64,000 nucleotides of DNA from Durusdinium trenchii (lineage: Eukaryota > Sar > Dinophyceae > Suessiales > Symbiodiniaceae), in the NCBI GenBank assembly GCA_963970005.1, contig CAXAMN010028939.1, positions 350,184 to 414,183 of the forward strand, written 5' to 3'. The notes under the pieces were generated by a model, which was given only the letters and a program-made list of their open reading frames with translations, ran no database searches and was not told the DNA's origin. The translations under genes were made by a program, and so were the position numbers. Positions 45,617 through 55,694 of the stretch are shown here, piece after piece (positions within the stretch are counted from its first letter, which is position 1; every line of letters begins with the position of its first letter).

Positions 45617-46231
45617 TTAGAGTCTGGTACTGGAACTCCGCGGCAAAGGGCCATAGAGGTTGATTGAACTCAACACGTGAAGTGACGCCGATTGAATTTT
45701 GGTGTGACGTTGAGGCTGAGGATGGGGTTGGGGTGGGGAAGGTTGAATGGGATTGGATTGAAACTGTGGTGGTTGTGAAGGTGGTGGTGGATTGTAACTG
45801 ATGTCACGATGTGTGAGAGTGTATGAGAAGGGTAGTGTGTTGTAGGGGGTTGTTGGGACACCGCTGTGATGGATGGTGGGTGGGGCTGTGTTGGATGTGG
45901 AAGCCATTGAGGTTGTGCTGGATGAGGTATCGAAAGGGGAATTGGTTGATGTGCTGGTGGCAAGTGATATTGCGGTGGAGCTTGAGTTGTGGTAAATGCA
46001 ACAGTATGCGAGTAGTAGGACACGGCGTTTGCAAGAATCAATCAATGCGGTGAGACTGTAAGGCTCAAATGATAGTCCAGGTAGCCGAAAACTGTAGCAA
46101 CAAGTTGGTGGTTCAAACGCAGAACAAGGTGAAAACTTGGATTGAAAGACTTGGAAGTTAAAAGAATTGGAACTCTTCGGGGTGAAACACATGTCAGAGA
46201 AGAATTCAGTGAGCTCTGCAGCAAATGTCAT
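45617..46231 (-). pseudogene. PLE-associated ORF1 fragment
   Basis: The minus strand has two overlapping P/T/H-rich frames. That of 46,041-45,670 shares LPPAHQP...PAQPQWLPHP with the ORF1 start at 34.1 kb. Upstream lies the same conserved leader and pseudoknot module as in the plus array. After about 45,617 the homology is lost, so this copy is 3' truncated. Confidence 0.4.
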
Positions 46232-46344
46232 ACATACCGAGGGAGGTGAAACGATTTCCGTCAGTCACACTTCAAGCAAGAAAAGTCAACTTCGGCTTGA
46301 GGTCCAAGAAGGACTGTACAGTGGATTCTCTCCAGTGAAGGAGT

Positions 46345-46440
46345 AAGAGAATCAGTAACGGCGCCCCCTTGGGGTTCACACAGCTTACGACAGTGGGAAG
46401 AAGCTGCGAATCACACTTAAGATGAGTGCTCCGCGGAGCT
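46345..46440 (-). promoter_or_regulatory. Conserved leader upstream of ORF1 (minus array)
   Basis: Counterpart of 33,605-33,705: gctccgcggagc stem, then cgcagcttcttcccact, taagctgtgtgaacccc and gcgccgttactg. Differences are scattered and leave the stems able to pair. Confidence 0.6.
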
Positions 46441-46603
46441 GCAGTTCAGAGATGCGCGGTGAGCATTAACAATTTAGAGTTAGCTACTGCAATACCAGTC
46501 TAAGAGCGCTCAAGCCTCAACCTGTAAAATGGCCCTGCGAGGAACGGAAAAAGTGAATGAGTCCGCCTAAACAGTATAGTTTAACTTCAAGCTTGAAAAA
46601 TTG

Positions 46604-46700
46604 GCAGGTACGCAGCTGGACGTCTCCAACTGTATCACAGGTGACTGATGAGCGTCTTTGTTTGCGCCGGTCTCATCAGCAGCCCCGGTGCCCCCGGCTG
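46604..46700 (-). ncRNA. Pseudoknot RNA module P6
   Basis: On the minus strand, after (GT)n tcaaaccccg: helix a GCACCGG with CCGGCGC (one mismatch), helix b CTGATGAG with CTCATCAG, linker aaacaaagacg, hairpin c CAGTTGGA-gacg-TCCAGCTG, end GTACCTGC (46,611-46,604). The closing stem is altered (ccggggg instead of gcagg), so P6 is the most divergent complete copy. Confidence 0.65.
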
Positions 46701-46766
46701 GGAAGGCAGAGAAGATAGGTCCCCTGGAAACGGGGTTTGACACACACAAACTTCACTCACAATACA

Positions 46767-47145
46767 CACACTCTGACATTGGTTTTCAGTTAACTCAATT
46801 GCCACGATGGGAAGGAAGGTGAAGAACGGTAAGGTGAAGAGTCCGCAAAACTTGTAGATGTTTGAACAAACTGTTTTGAAGTCTGCAGAAATCACTAAAT
46901 GCACGGTGCAGCTGCAGAAACGCGGTGGGAAAGGTTTGGGGGTAGCATCATGAAGCACCATGGAAACAAAAAGCGAGAGTGGACAGCTTGTCAACAGTTG
47001 AAGAAAGCAGGTACGTAGTTCTGGCGTCCCAGAACTATGTCACTGTGCGACAGATGCGTCTTCATTGGCTGGAGACATCTGAAGCACACTCCAGCCCCCT
47101 GCGTGTAAGCACCCTTCGGAACAGGGGTTGACACACACACACACG
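46767..47145 (-). repeat. Pseudo-LTR-like repeat, minus array, uninterrupted copy
   Basis: About 310 bp (46,793-47,105) are nearly identical to 48,544-48,852. On the minus strand it opens with (GT)7 tcaacccctg at 47,144 and contains module P4. A GC stem, GCCGC-aaa-GCGGC, stands just before the (GT)n. Confidence 0.85.
47007..47102 (-). ncRNA. Pseudoknot RNA module P4
   Basis: Minus-strand reading: closing stem GCAGG (47,102) with CCTGC; helix a GCTGGAG with CTCCAGC; helix b TGTGC+CAGATG with CATCTG and GCACA; linker caatgaagacg; hairpin c AGTTCTGG-gacg-CCAGAACT; end GTACCTGC (47,014-47,007). Every helix differs in sequence from P1 and P3 but pairs. Confidence 0.8.
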
Positions 47146-47895
47146 GTGCCGCTTTGCGGCGCTCGTGCCAAGAACCTGAATAGGTACCTAAAAAGCCTTA
47201 GAAACAAAAGAAAAAAAACAGAGAAAGAGCAGCGCTAAGAGGTCAAGAGAGAAAGGTAGGTGTAGGAAAAAGTGAATACTTGGCCCTTGACTGGGGTAGG
47301 GAAACGAGCCTCAAGAGCAACCTAAAAAGCCTGAAAGAAAGCCCAAGAAACGACCAAAAGCGCAAGAAGGAAAGCGGGGGGGAGCAGGGAGGTGTATGTA
47401 CATGTGTGTGTCCGTGTGTGTGTATGAATACTTAGCACTGTAGAGTTACTGACTACTTAGCAGAAGCGAATTACGTGCAATAGTTAGGGAGCGGGACTTT
47501 AGTCTTAAACCGCCCGGGTAGAGAAGAATAGAAAAGGGACAACAGAGGGAAAGGTACCGACACACAAGTGTGCCGAGTACCATTTCCCTCTGTTACCCTA
47601 ATTAGGTAGGGAGTAGAACTCGGCGGGGGGGGTTGGGAGACCTGCCTCAAGTGGGGCGAATTTCCGTTTTTAAGCCCGGCGGCTATCAAATCCGTTTTTT
47701 AGCCCGGCGGCTGTGATTGCAAGTTGATGGTATTCCATCGTTTATAGCCCGGCGGCTCGAAAGTCCGTTAATTCAGTTATATAAGTGGAAAACGTGGAGT
47801 CAGTTATAAGAAAGAAAAACCGATGCTTTCCGGAATGATAACAGCACCTCCTTTCGGAGGGTCACACCCAGCACCCAAGTGGGAAGACTGAGCGG
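47146..47895. repeat. Spacer with agcccggcggct hairpin repeats
   Basis: The motif agcccggcggct (self-complementary ends AGCC/GGCT) appears three times between 47,669 and 47,762. A further stem, cctcctttcggagg, lies at about 47,849-47,862 and recalls the terminal stem at 32,910 and 49,341. No gene. Confidence 0.5.
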
Positions 47896-47923
47896 CTCAC
47901 ACTCTGACATTGGTTTTCAGTTA

Positions 47924-48541
47924 TACTAGGTTCTGATGTCTTGGGACTTGTGGCCTCTAGTGAGAAAGGACTTCAGCCCAGAAGTCCTAGGTCATCTGAG
48001 TATTCACTGGTTTGATTTTGCATATACATTTACATGACTTGGGAGTAGGGGACACATGGAACGCTTATGTCATAAGTTGCGTTGTCCACGCAGGTGCTGG
48101 TATTTATTTTTTTTATGTTTGGGTTTGGGAGGCTGGCACGGTCTTGAGCGGCATCTTACTTGAAGCTTGGGACTTGTGGGCTCTAGTGAAAAAGGACCTA
48201 GGACAAACTTCAGGACACATGACCTAGGACTAGTGGACTGAGGCTGGTTTGCATGAAAAAACACGTTCTAGAAGTTTCCAGACTGTCTACACCTCTCAGC
48301 CTTCACGTTTCTTCAGCTCCTGCAGCTGTACTGGAGGTGCTGACACAAGTCTCACGACACACAACTGCACACAAAAACAAAGGTTAGCCTCAGGTTTTTA
48401 TGAGGTGGTCTTGCACTAACGTGTTTTTGGCTTTGGTAAAGTGATGACTTGGGAGTTGCAGGACATGTTCATAGAGAGATGACATAGACCTTGTTGATTT
48501 CAGCACGCGCTTTACAACTCCTTAGTCACCAGAGCTCAGTA
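47924..48541. mobile_element. 618-bp MITE-like insertion with TA target duplication
   Basis: The paralogous repeat at 46,767-47,145 supplies the empty site: cagt-TA-actcaatt. Here the sequence is cagt-TA-tactagg...ctcagta-TA-actcaatt, an exact TA duplication. The ends are imperfect inverted repeats (TACTAGGTTCTG versus TACTGAGCTCTG, about 16 of 23 positions matching). No ORF of note inside, so it is non-autonomous; the TA target suggests a Tc1/mariner-type transposase (inference). Confidence 0.8.
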
Positions 48542-48757
48542 TAACTCAATTGCCACGATGGGAAGGAAGGTGAAGAACGGTAAGGTGAAGAGTCCGCAAA
48601 ACTTGTAGATGTTTGAACAAACTGTTTTGAAGTCTGCAGAAATCACTAAATGCACGGTGCAGCTGCAGAAACGCGGTGGGAAAGGTTTGGGGGTAGTATC
48701 ATGAAACACCATGGAAACAAAAAGCGAGAGTGGACAGCTTGTCAACAGTTGAAGAAA

Positions 48758-48853
48758 GCAGGTACGTAGTTCTGGCGCCCCAGAACTATGTCACTGTGCG
48801 ACAGATGCGTCTTCATTGGCTGGAGACATCTGAAGCACACGCCAGCCCCCTAC
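48758..48853 (-). ncRNA. Pseudoknot RNA module P5
   Basis: Near-copy of P4: same helix b (TGTGC+CAGATG) and hairpin c. The closing stem is GTAGG with CCTGC (one G-U wobble). Helix a reads GCTGGCG against CTCCAGC, so its last pairs are weakened. End GTACCTGC at 48,765-48,758. Confidence 0.7.
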
Positions 48854-49155
48854 CGTAACAGGGGTTGACACACACACTTAGGATAGGGTGTACTGAACTG
48901 ACAGGGGTGCCACACGCCGGCCTAGGGTTCCAATTCCTAAGGGTACAGGTAAGGAAACCTAAAGGAAGAGGAGGTCCATCCAGCGGAGGTCCCAAAGGTT
49001 TCAGGTGGCCAGCAATTCCAAAAGAAAACGCCGATCGAGCGGACGACAAGGTGACGACGTACGTGCAGAAAAGCCAAGTTCATCGCCGCTGCAGTAGCCC
49101 TTTACTGAAGGAAACAACGAAGTAGACAGCTTTTGCCGTACTTAGGTTCTCAAAA

Positions 49156-49244
49156 GCAGGTACACCAGGTTGATCAGACCTGGTTTCCACCATCACGCAT
49201 AGCTTCGTTGGCATGCGTTTGCGTGATGGCCGCATGCCCCCTGC
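49156..49244 (-). ncRNA. Pseudoknot RNA module P8
   Basis: Minus-strand reading: closing stem GCAGG with CCTGC; helix a GGCATGCG with CGCATGCC; helix b CCATCACGC with GCGTGATGG, nine continuous pairs; linker aacgaagctat; hairpin c ACCAGGT with ACCTGGT; end GTACCTGC (49,163-49,156). Upstream (GT)n aacccttgg at 49,322-49,303 links it to the P1/P2 subtype. Confidence 0.8.
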
Positions 49245-49311
49245 TATGGTAAAACTCGAAAGAAAGAAAGCAAGCAGAACAAATCCAAGAGGATCCCTAT
49301 GATTCCAAGGG

Positions 49312-49341
49312 TTACACACACACGCCTCCCCGAAGGGAGGC
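49312..49341 (-). other. Terminal stem-loop plus (GT)n, minus array
   Basis: GCCTCCC-ttcg-GGGAGGC on the minus strand, followed by (GT)n and aaccc, exactly as at 32,910-32,937. It probably marks the 3' end of element B joined to the module that begins with P8. Confidence 0.65.
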
Positions 49342-49481
49342 AAGATTTTAAGCTCCGCGCCAAGAGTGGGGTGAGACTAGGTGAATCGACGGATCTCACG
49401 GTAGGTCTGATAGGCAGTCAATGGTAGTCGGAGTTGACCAATGGCATCATCATGAAGGCGGGGAGCGACTGTATGGAGCGG

Positions 49482-49925
49482 TCAATAGGGAAAAGGAACG
49501 GATTCACGGGGGTATTCAGTGGCAAGTCCCTGTGGGCGTACTCGTCGTGAGTTGACAAAGTAGAGGACGAGGTCTTCGAGGGTGCATGTATGTGGGACTT
49601 CCCATACGCGAGAATCACCAGTCGAGGGAAGAGCCATCCAGAAAGCCGTACGATGTTGACCTAAGCGGGAGTATATCACATCTTTGAGATCATCAACCGT
49701 GTACTCCTTGGTTTCAAGCTGCTGCCAGTCTAGGGTCACAGTGATGTAGTTCAGGGGTTGATAGACGAGCAAGCTGACATCCAATTCGAAGCGAACGGTA
49801 GAAAGGTCAGGAACCATGTCCAGTGTTTCGATGGGTTGACGAACTTCACTCCAAGAAGTACGAGATGTAGGAATCATGTGCGTCAAAGGCTCAGGTACGC
49901 GAAGACCCGGGGACGAAATCATCAA
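49482..49925 (-). CDS. ORF1-like protein segment, unknown domain
   Basis: The 147-codon frame contains RFELDVSLLVYQPLNYITVT, EYTVDDLKDVIYSRLGQHRT and EVPHTCTLEDLVLYFVNSRR. Spacing of hydrophobic and charged residues resembles the segment at 56.6-56.4 kb (DLHIDHQPIEDVRLIDVLSR ... LVANGRLVQFEGFRNRQEAY), so these may be paralogous domains. Function unknown. Confidence 0.35.
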   Translation of the reverse strand: MMISSPGLRVPEPLTHMIPTSRTSWSEVRQPIETLDMVPDLSTVRFELDVSLLVYQPLNYITVTLDWQQLETKEYTVDDLKDVIYSRLGQHRTAFWMALPSTGDSRVWEVPHTCTLEDLVLYFVNSRRVRPQGLATEYPRESVPFPY

Positions 49926-50163
49926 TCAGGGTGCAGGATGTGAGAGTAGCAAAGGGAGCAGTGGGAGGGATAGGAGCCAGTGGCTGCGGTGAAGAACGGT
50001 CAAAAGTACATATGAGTAAGTGAAAAGTAGAAAGAGGAGAAAGAGGAGAAGGAACATCTAAACGAGAAAGAAGAAAGGCAAAGAACTTTTCACTGCGTAG
50101 CGAAGAGAATCTTGTGCTCAGGGAAGCTGCGACGGCCTCAACCTGAAGTTGAGAGCATGGAAA

Positions 50164-51186
50164 TCAATCTCGAGGGCGATCAGTAGGAAAGGGAGGGTCC
50201 AAAGTATGCTGAGACTCAGTCGAGGTGGAATTCAACGACATAGATCCTGAATCGGGTAGGGGAAGTGGAAGACCGGTGCCTCCGCTGATAGGATCAGTAG
50301 TGGAAGTGTGGTCAGGCGGGGCCGAAGAAGCTGCGATGGAATGGCCCGGATGGGCGGCAGGATCCTCTGGTTGGCAAGCTTGGTGAAGTTCATCACGGTA
50401 CGTATTGAGGGTGTGGACAACCCCGCTAATGAGTTGTTCTTGCTGTGGAGCAGGTAGGCCCTGGAGCATAGGTACCTTGGAAACATCAAGCTGCGAGAAA
50501 TTCTGCAAGAGGGCTTCAATTTGATACTGTACGCTGAGATGTTCCAGATTGTCCACAGACTGTCTCTTTTGGCCTCTGCGGGGAGCCGGTGTGTGGCTAA
50601 GTTGATGGGCGGCTGCGAGGCGTTCTTCCTCAGCACGAAGGGCGGCTTCGTATTGCTCGCATTGGTTCCTGATGGAGAGACTTTGTGTGGCAGAAAGCAC
50701 GAGTTGCCAACCCCGGGTGCCCCACACACGTGAGTATATCGAAGGCCAGTGAGAAGCGGGGCGATCGTCGATAAAGTAACCGGTTGCAGATTTGTAATAT
50801 TCAATGTCATCGTGGTCCCAGGGAAGGGTCTTGTGGTGGAACCAAGCGCGATAGAATCAATAGCGTGTCTGGTGGGATCGGCGACAGGCCCATTCCTCAA
50901 CCGGTTCAGCGACAGGCCAAGCTCCGTGGGTTGAATTGTGAATTTGGCGGGCATAGTTGGTGTAGTCCTCGTTGTATTGGTTCTCGGAGCGAGGGGTGCT
51001 CGTCAATAGAGCAGGGTCGGCAGGAGGCGTGAAGTCAGCCGGGTGGTCCTGGTGTGAGAGGCTGCCATTAGGAGGAACTTGTGTCGGAGAGGAATCTTCC
51101 GAAGGGACACGAACATCTTCTGGTTGAAGGTCCATATTTTCCATGTCAAGCAAAAGGTAGGGGGAAATATACCGACGTGGAACCAA
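50164..51186 (-). pseudogene. ORF with coiled-coil, frame-shifted
   Basis: Starts near 51,186-51,141 (MENMDLQPEDVRVPSEDSSP), passes through the 50,954 frame (MPAKFTIQPTELGLSLNRLR; LNITNLQPVTLSTIAPLLTG), then shifts to 50,727-50,164 with a coiled-coil (NQCEQYEAALRAEEERLAAA) and a globular part (FSQLDVSKVPMLQGLPAPQQ). Two frame changes. No known domain. Confidence 0.35.
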
Positions 51187-51327
51187 AAGGCTGCGGAAGA
51201 ATCAAGAAGAAGTAATGGTTGCAGTTAAGTGAAAGTTCATGGCGATCCGTCAAAAGGAGCCAAATGGGTAATGGGTTTTTTCCGGAAGCAGCGAGTCGAG
51301 GAGATGAGTGTGAATTATTAAATTAAA

Positions 51328-51660
51328 TTAAGGCTTTGCCTCAGGTAGTCGAAACGGACGTGATGGTCGGGGGATCAGAAAAGGTATCTCCTCGCCGTTG
51401 AGCTTGACAAGTAGTCCTACCAACGGTCGAGCCGAGTTTGGAGTAGAGTCATGCGAAAGTATTGTGGTCGCCGTGGGTGTACTCGTACTCGATGGATGCG
51501 AGGAGGTAGAGGTAGTCCGCAATGATGTAGGAGGTTCTGTCGGACGAGCTTTCTTAGGGAAGGTAGTGGAGATGAGGATAGGTTCATCTGAATCCCGAAG
51601 ATAGGAGGCCGTGGACGGGCGAGAACGTCTGATACCTGTAGCGGGTGAATTGGACATGGG
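51328..51660 (-). CDS. Ser/Thr/Pro-rich ORF segment
   Basis: Within the minus frame 51,807-51,328 the part from MSNSPATGIRRSRPSTASYL onward is low-complexity Ser/Thr/Pro with a short ordered end (LVGLLVKLNGEEIPFLIPRP). It lies between the Myb-like ORF and the coiled-coil ORF on the same strand. Confidence 0.3.
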   Translation of the reverse strand, partial: PMSNSPATGIRRSRPSTASYLRDSDEPILISTTFPKKARPTEPPTSLRTTSTSSHPSSTSTPTATTILSHDSTPNSARPLVGLLVKLNGEEIPFLIPRPSRPFRLPEAKP

Positions 51661-51896
51661 TCGCGTCAAAAGTGCGAGAGCGAAGGCGGTGAGACTAATC
51701 TTGGGCCAATAGGCTGAAATGACAGAGGCGTGGGAAAAGTCCAACATAATACTGAAAACAGGCAACCAAGTGCTCGAAATGAAAGATTGGAGCCAAATAT
51801 GGAGCAAAATGGCAGTAAAACCGAAAGGAAGGTAAAGTCAGCGAAGGCCGTTTTCCGGTATATGTGAGGCGGTGAGTCAAAATTCAAAGGTGAATG

Positions 51897-52328
51897 TCAG
51901 GATGTAGCCAGCCGTTGTAGTTCAAGAAGTTCAGCCCAACGAGCACGGATTTGGGATTCTGGGCGCTGCATTTTCTTGGCGATGTAGCGCCAACTGGGTC
52001 GAAGTCGTTCATTGCATTTGAGGCTGAGGAGGAGGTCGTCATCTTTGGCGCTCCAATCGTCTTCCCAAGAGGTGTCTGAGTGGGGGCGAGGGGAGTCAGG
52101 AAGAACGGAAGGAGAGGGGAAGGGAGAGGGGGGAAGGTGAGCGGCGTTTGCGGGGACGGGAGGGAAGGGGGCCATGGGGGGCAGAAGAGACAAGTGAACA
52201 GGAAGGGGAGGGGGAGGGGGGGAGGCTCCTGCCCCTCCAGACCACCTGCTAGTCCGGCATCGCCGCTGTTTCAAACCACCACGAGACCCTCTATCAGCTG
52301 GGCACCTTGTGCAAAACCGGTACTTCAT
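51897..52328 (-). CDS. Myb/SANT-like DNA-binding protein of element B
   Basis: A 143-codon frame. Residues about 30-90 are Pro-rich. The C-terminal 50 residues form a Myb/SANT-like motif: DDWSAKDDDLLLSLKCNERL, PSWRYIAKKMQRPESQIRAR, WAELLELQ. Three spaced Trp (DDW, SW, RW), an acidic first helix and a basic third helix match the Myb repeat. A truncated relative occurs at 36.7-36.84 kb, in the same kind of context. A role in target-site or telomere-like DNA binding, or in directing integration, is speculative. Confidence 0.55.
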   Translation of the reverse strand: MKYRFCTRCPADRGSRGGLKQRRCRTSRWSGGAGASPPPPPLPVHLSLLPPMAPFPPVPANAAHLPPSPFPSPSVLPDSPRPHSDTSWEDDWSAKDDDLLLSLKCNERLRPSWRYIAKKMQRPESQIRARWAELLELQRLATS

Positions 52329-52812
52329 TCAGCGCTCTCACAGATCGCCGTCACCTACATCATCAGCTGGGCTGCGTACTCCCCCTGCCCTCCCCTCCTC
52401 CCCTGCTTTCTGCCCCCCCCCCTCCACCTTTCACCCCGCCTCCTCACCTGTCCCTTCTCCTCTTCCCGCCGATGTCGCCCTCTCTTCTCAACCCCCACGC
52501 TCTGTTCCTCCTTCGCCCGCTCTCTCCCCTCCTGACTTCGCCTACCCACCTCCTTCCTCTCAGGCTCCGGTGTCATGTCCAGAGTAGAGGCGGCGTCCGG
52601 GTTTTGAATCATGTCCACCAATAATCGAAGTGCAACAATGACGATGTTGAGTTGCGTCGCAATGGTGGAGACCAGGTCAGAGGTAGTCGATTGTGACATG
52701 GTCGAGGTATAACAGAAAGGTTGAGGAACACGCCTTTGAGCCGAGAAGCTGAAAGGAAGAGAGGTAAAAGGAAAGAAAAAGGGAGATGGAAATTGCTGGA
52801 AACAATAGATGA

Positions 52813-54790
52813 TTAATGATTGCAGCGATTGAAACCAGAGTGCGTGCACGAGGTATTTTCCAGGCGAGAACCGGTCTCAAGTGCTGCATCTGAAGAGAAA
52901 GTGAGAAACCGAAGCTGTGTGTGGAGTGGTCGTCGTGGTAGGTGAAAGCGATGACAAAGTTGATGAAGAAGTGGCAAAAGTTGAGACATGGTGAAGTCCT
53001 TGTCGAGGTATTGTTGAGTCAGGTCAATGAGTTGAGGGAAGATCAGGTCGCGGGGGCGAGTCAGGCGGCAAATCAAGATGCCGCGGGTGAAGAAACCAGC
53101 AAGAGCCATATCCGGAGAGCCGGCAGTGCGATTGCTGCGTATCAATGTGAGATGAGGTGGTTGTCGGAAAGTAATAGTGCGTTGAGAGGTGGAAAGAACA
53201 AAGCCGAGCAGGGTCTCATTCGTGACATACTCCATCTCAAGTGGTCGGCCGTAGAAGAAGGGTTGAGCGATGGCCTGGAAAGAGTCGGTGTGGAGCATGC
53301 GTGTAGGTCCGAGGAAGAAGACGTTGTCAACGTAACGTGCCCGAAGCGCCAGTCCCGTGGCGTATCGCCATGAAGAAGTGGGAAAGGAGCGTAGAAAGCA
53401 GTATTCCCGGAAGAGTGCGACAGCGCTGCATAAGGCGGGGGCCAAAGGTGATCCCATGGAGGCTCCTTGACATTGCCGGAAGACTATCAGGCCCACGGTG
53501 AAGTAGGAGGAGTCCAGCAGGTGAGAAACCAAGTCTGGTAAATCACGAAGGTGTATGGGATGATAAGATCGAGAGGTCTTACGCCAGCGTCCACGAAAGA
53601 TCCGTTGAAGACGTTCCTGTTGGTGTTGAGCAACGCTGAGAATAGGGTCATCTTGCAAATCCAGGCCTTGGAGATCAGCGTAGCGTGTGATCTTGAATTC
53701 AACAGTGGAGACCATGCGGGGATGTGTGACGAAGTTGAAGAATCCGGCGATGTCTTGTTGAAAGAGTACAAGGTCGTCCGTGAGGTCATAGTGTTGAAGT
53801 ATCTTCCAAATATGGCGAAGGAGAGGTAGGACGTCCGAAAGGGCGGTCAGCTCCGGGAAGACAATCTGCAAAAGGCAGTAAATGGCAGAAGCAACCGTCT
53901 GACTGAGGGGCGCAAGCTGTCTGCGTGTAGGACACGATTGGTCGTGCTTTGCTCCAGTCTCGAGAATGTTTTGGAAGGATGTAAGCAGAAGGAAGCCGGC
54001 GATCCCAGTGTAGGCCCCATCGATATCGTTGAAGCAGGTGAGGTGGCCATGTGTCGCGCAGGCGGGTCCTGATCAGTTGGATGCCATGCCGTAGTGGCTG
54101 GAAGACAGGTGTGGATGTGGTAGGAGACGGGATAAAGGTCTTGAGTAGTAGGTGGTGATAGTGGCAGGGGCAGGAAAGTATGGCGGTGTGTGGAAAATGA
54201 TCTCCCGGTCCAACAATGAAGCCTTTGGTGTAGCGGCGAAAGGCTTGAACTTCAGCTGTGGGCCAACCATTGGCCTGGGTAGATTGACGCTGAAGATGTC
54301 GTTCCCATTCCTGCCGGAAGAAGTGTTGCCATTCGATGTGAAGGTAGGAGGGAAGCTGCCAAGAGTGAAGCCAGCGATCCATCTGGGTGACGGAGTGGTT
54401 CAAAAAGTGACGTTCCTCAGGCCATACAGTATCCTGAAGATTGGCTTCAGAAAGTAGCAAACCGGGAAAGAGGTCCGAAGCGAATCCAATGATGTGGTTG
54501 GAGTCGGGACGGCGATGAAAGTCAGGTCGGATCCGATGGCAGCAGCATTGAGGTGAAAAGGATGGAGTCCATTGTCGTAAAAAGGTTCGGAAGGTGAAGA
54601 GGTAGTGTTCCAGTGTGTGAGACTTGACCTCAATGATCGGTGAAGCAGGTACTTGTAGAGGTGGAAAGAGGTGGGAGTGGAGTCGTAGAAAAGCGCGGAA
54701 ATGTTGGCGACAACGTTGTAGAAATCCGTGAGATAGTTGGAATAGTCGAAGAGTGGCCTGGGTAGGTGGAATCATCAAATTGCGGAAGCG
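52813..54790 (-). pseudogene. PLE-like reverse transcriptase (copy B)
   Basis: Two overlapping frames form one RT. In 54,778-53,786: HTAILSCPCHYHHLLLKTF carries a CxC motif, and LPSAYILPKHSRDWSKARPI is the fingers block. In 53,871-52,813: QQDIAGFFNFV (motif A, Asp about residue 40), QGASMGSPLAPALC (motif B, residues about 135-148), RYVDNVFF (motif C, YVDN in place of YVDD, residues 180-183), and a C-terminal thumb-like region (MALAGFFTRGILI). One frame change near 53,890 and one at the junction with the GIY-YIG frame (-1 relative). Best preserved copy in the window. Confidence 0.7.
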
Positions 54791-54795
54791 GAAGA

Positions 54796-55560
54796 TCAGC
54801 TTGAGCGCCAGGGTTCATCAATATGAAAGTGTTGTGACCAAAGGAGATAAAGAATCTCATTGGAGGCGGAGTGGCTGCGAAGTACCCGAGAGGTGAAGAA
54901 CTTCTCTTTGGTGTCGCTTCCCAGTCGATGAAGAAGGTGAAGAACGTCCAGGGTCTTGATCAGGTGTAAACCCAAGATGCACTCTTGGGTATGGCGACGT
55001 TCAAGTCGACGGCGATGTCGATGAAGGCGAGTCACGCCAATAGGACCATGACGAGTAGTGGGAATGTTGTATTGAGGAACATGAAGACCGTGTCGTCGAA
55101 GAAAAGGATTGATCCAAGGGTGATTGAGTTGGGGGTGGTATTGTTGTTGGAAAGAGATTTCAGTGGAGCGAGTGGTCAAAGTGTCGGAGGTGAGTTGGAG
55201 GGGAATGACAGCGCGTTGAAAGAATGTACGGGTCCGCTTCCAGTAACGTAGAGCAGGTTCGTAGTAGGCGTTGATACCACTGCAAAGTTGCCGATATTTC
55301 CGTTTCCGAGACATCTCCCGATCGAAGAGAGAAAGGATGCTGCTGCCGATGTAGTAAGCCTGACGGTGTGGGTGGAAGCGAAGGTAAACGACGTTGGGTT
55401 GGAGGTAGTCCTGGAGGTAGAGTGGGTGAAGTGGTCGAAGACGATGCAGCAATGAGAGAAAAGTTTGTCGACGGGCACCTTCATGAAGGGTGCGAAAAAG
55501 AATAAGGCGGCATAGTTGACCTTTCAAAAAGTGCGAAGCTCCAGGTAGGTAAGTTCACAA
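54796..55560 (-). CDS. GIY-YIG-like endonuclease domain upstream of RT (copy B)
   Basis: The frame is open from about 55,550, with no good ATG. VVYLRFHPHRQAYYIGSSIL corresponds to the GIY...YIG pair with about ten residues between, and SLFDREMSRKRKYRQL supplies the following Arg-rich helix. The end of the frame (SRVLRSHSASNEILYLLW) leads by a short overlap into the RT frame. In canonical PLEs the nuclease is C-terminal; here it is N-terminal, as in the Naiad/Chlamys clade. Confidence 0.6.
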
Positions 55561-55694
55561 TGAGCATCAACAAGAATGAAGAACTGCAAGAATAGACGAA
55601 GGAGACGAACTGAAATGAAAATAGGGCCCGTGGGGAGCATTCTTGAGAAAAGGTCCTGGTCAACAAAAGCCGTAGGGTAGTGTTGGAGAAACCA

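Larger units (their letters stand above)
47896..48880 (-). repeat. Pseudo-LTR-like repeat, copy interrupted by the MITE
   Basis: Partner of 46,767-47,145 at an offset of about 1,751 bp in the P5 part. Its low-coordinate part (ctctgacattggttttcagt) is cut off from the rest by the 618-bp insertion. Sequence upstream of its (GT)n (ggccggcgtgtggcacc... ttcagtacac) matches that upstream of P3 in the plus array. Confidence 0.85.

Noticed and set aside
46630..46700. Hammerhead ribozyme suggested by CTGATGAG
   Set aside because: No GAAA core follows and the CTGATGAG arm pairs with CTCATCAG as helix b of the pseudoknot module.
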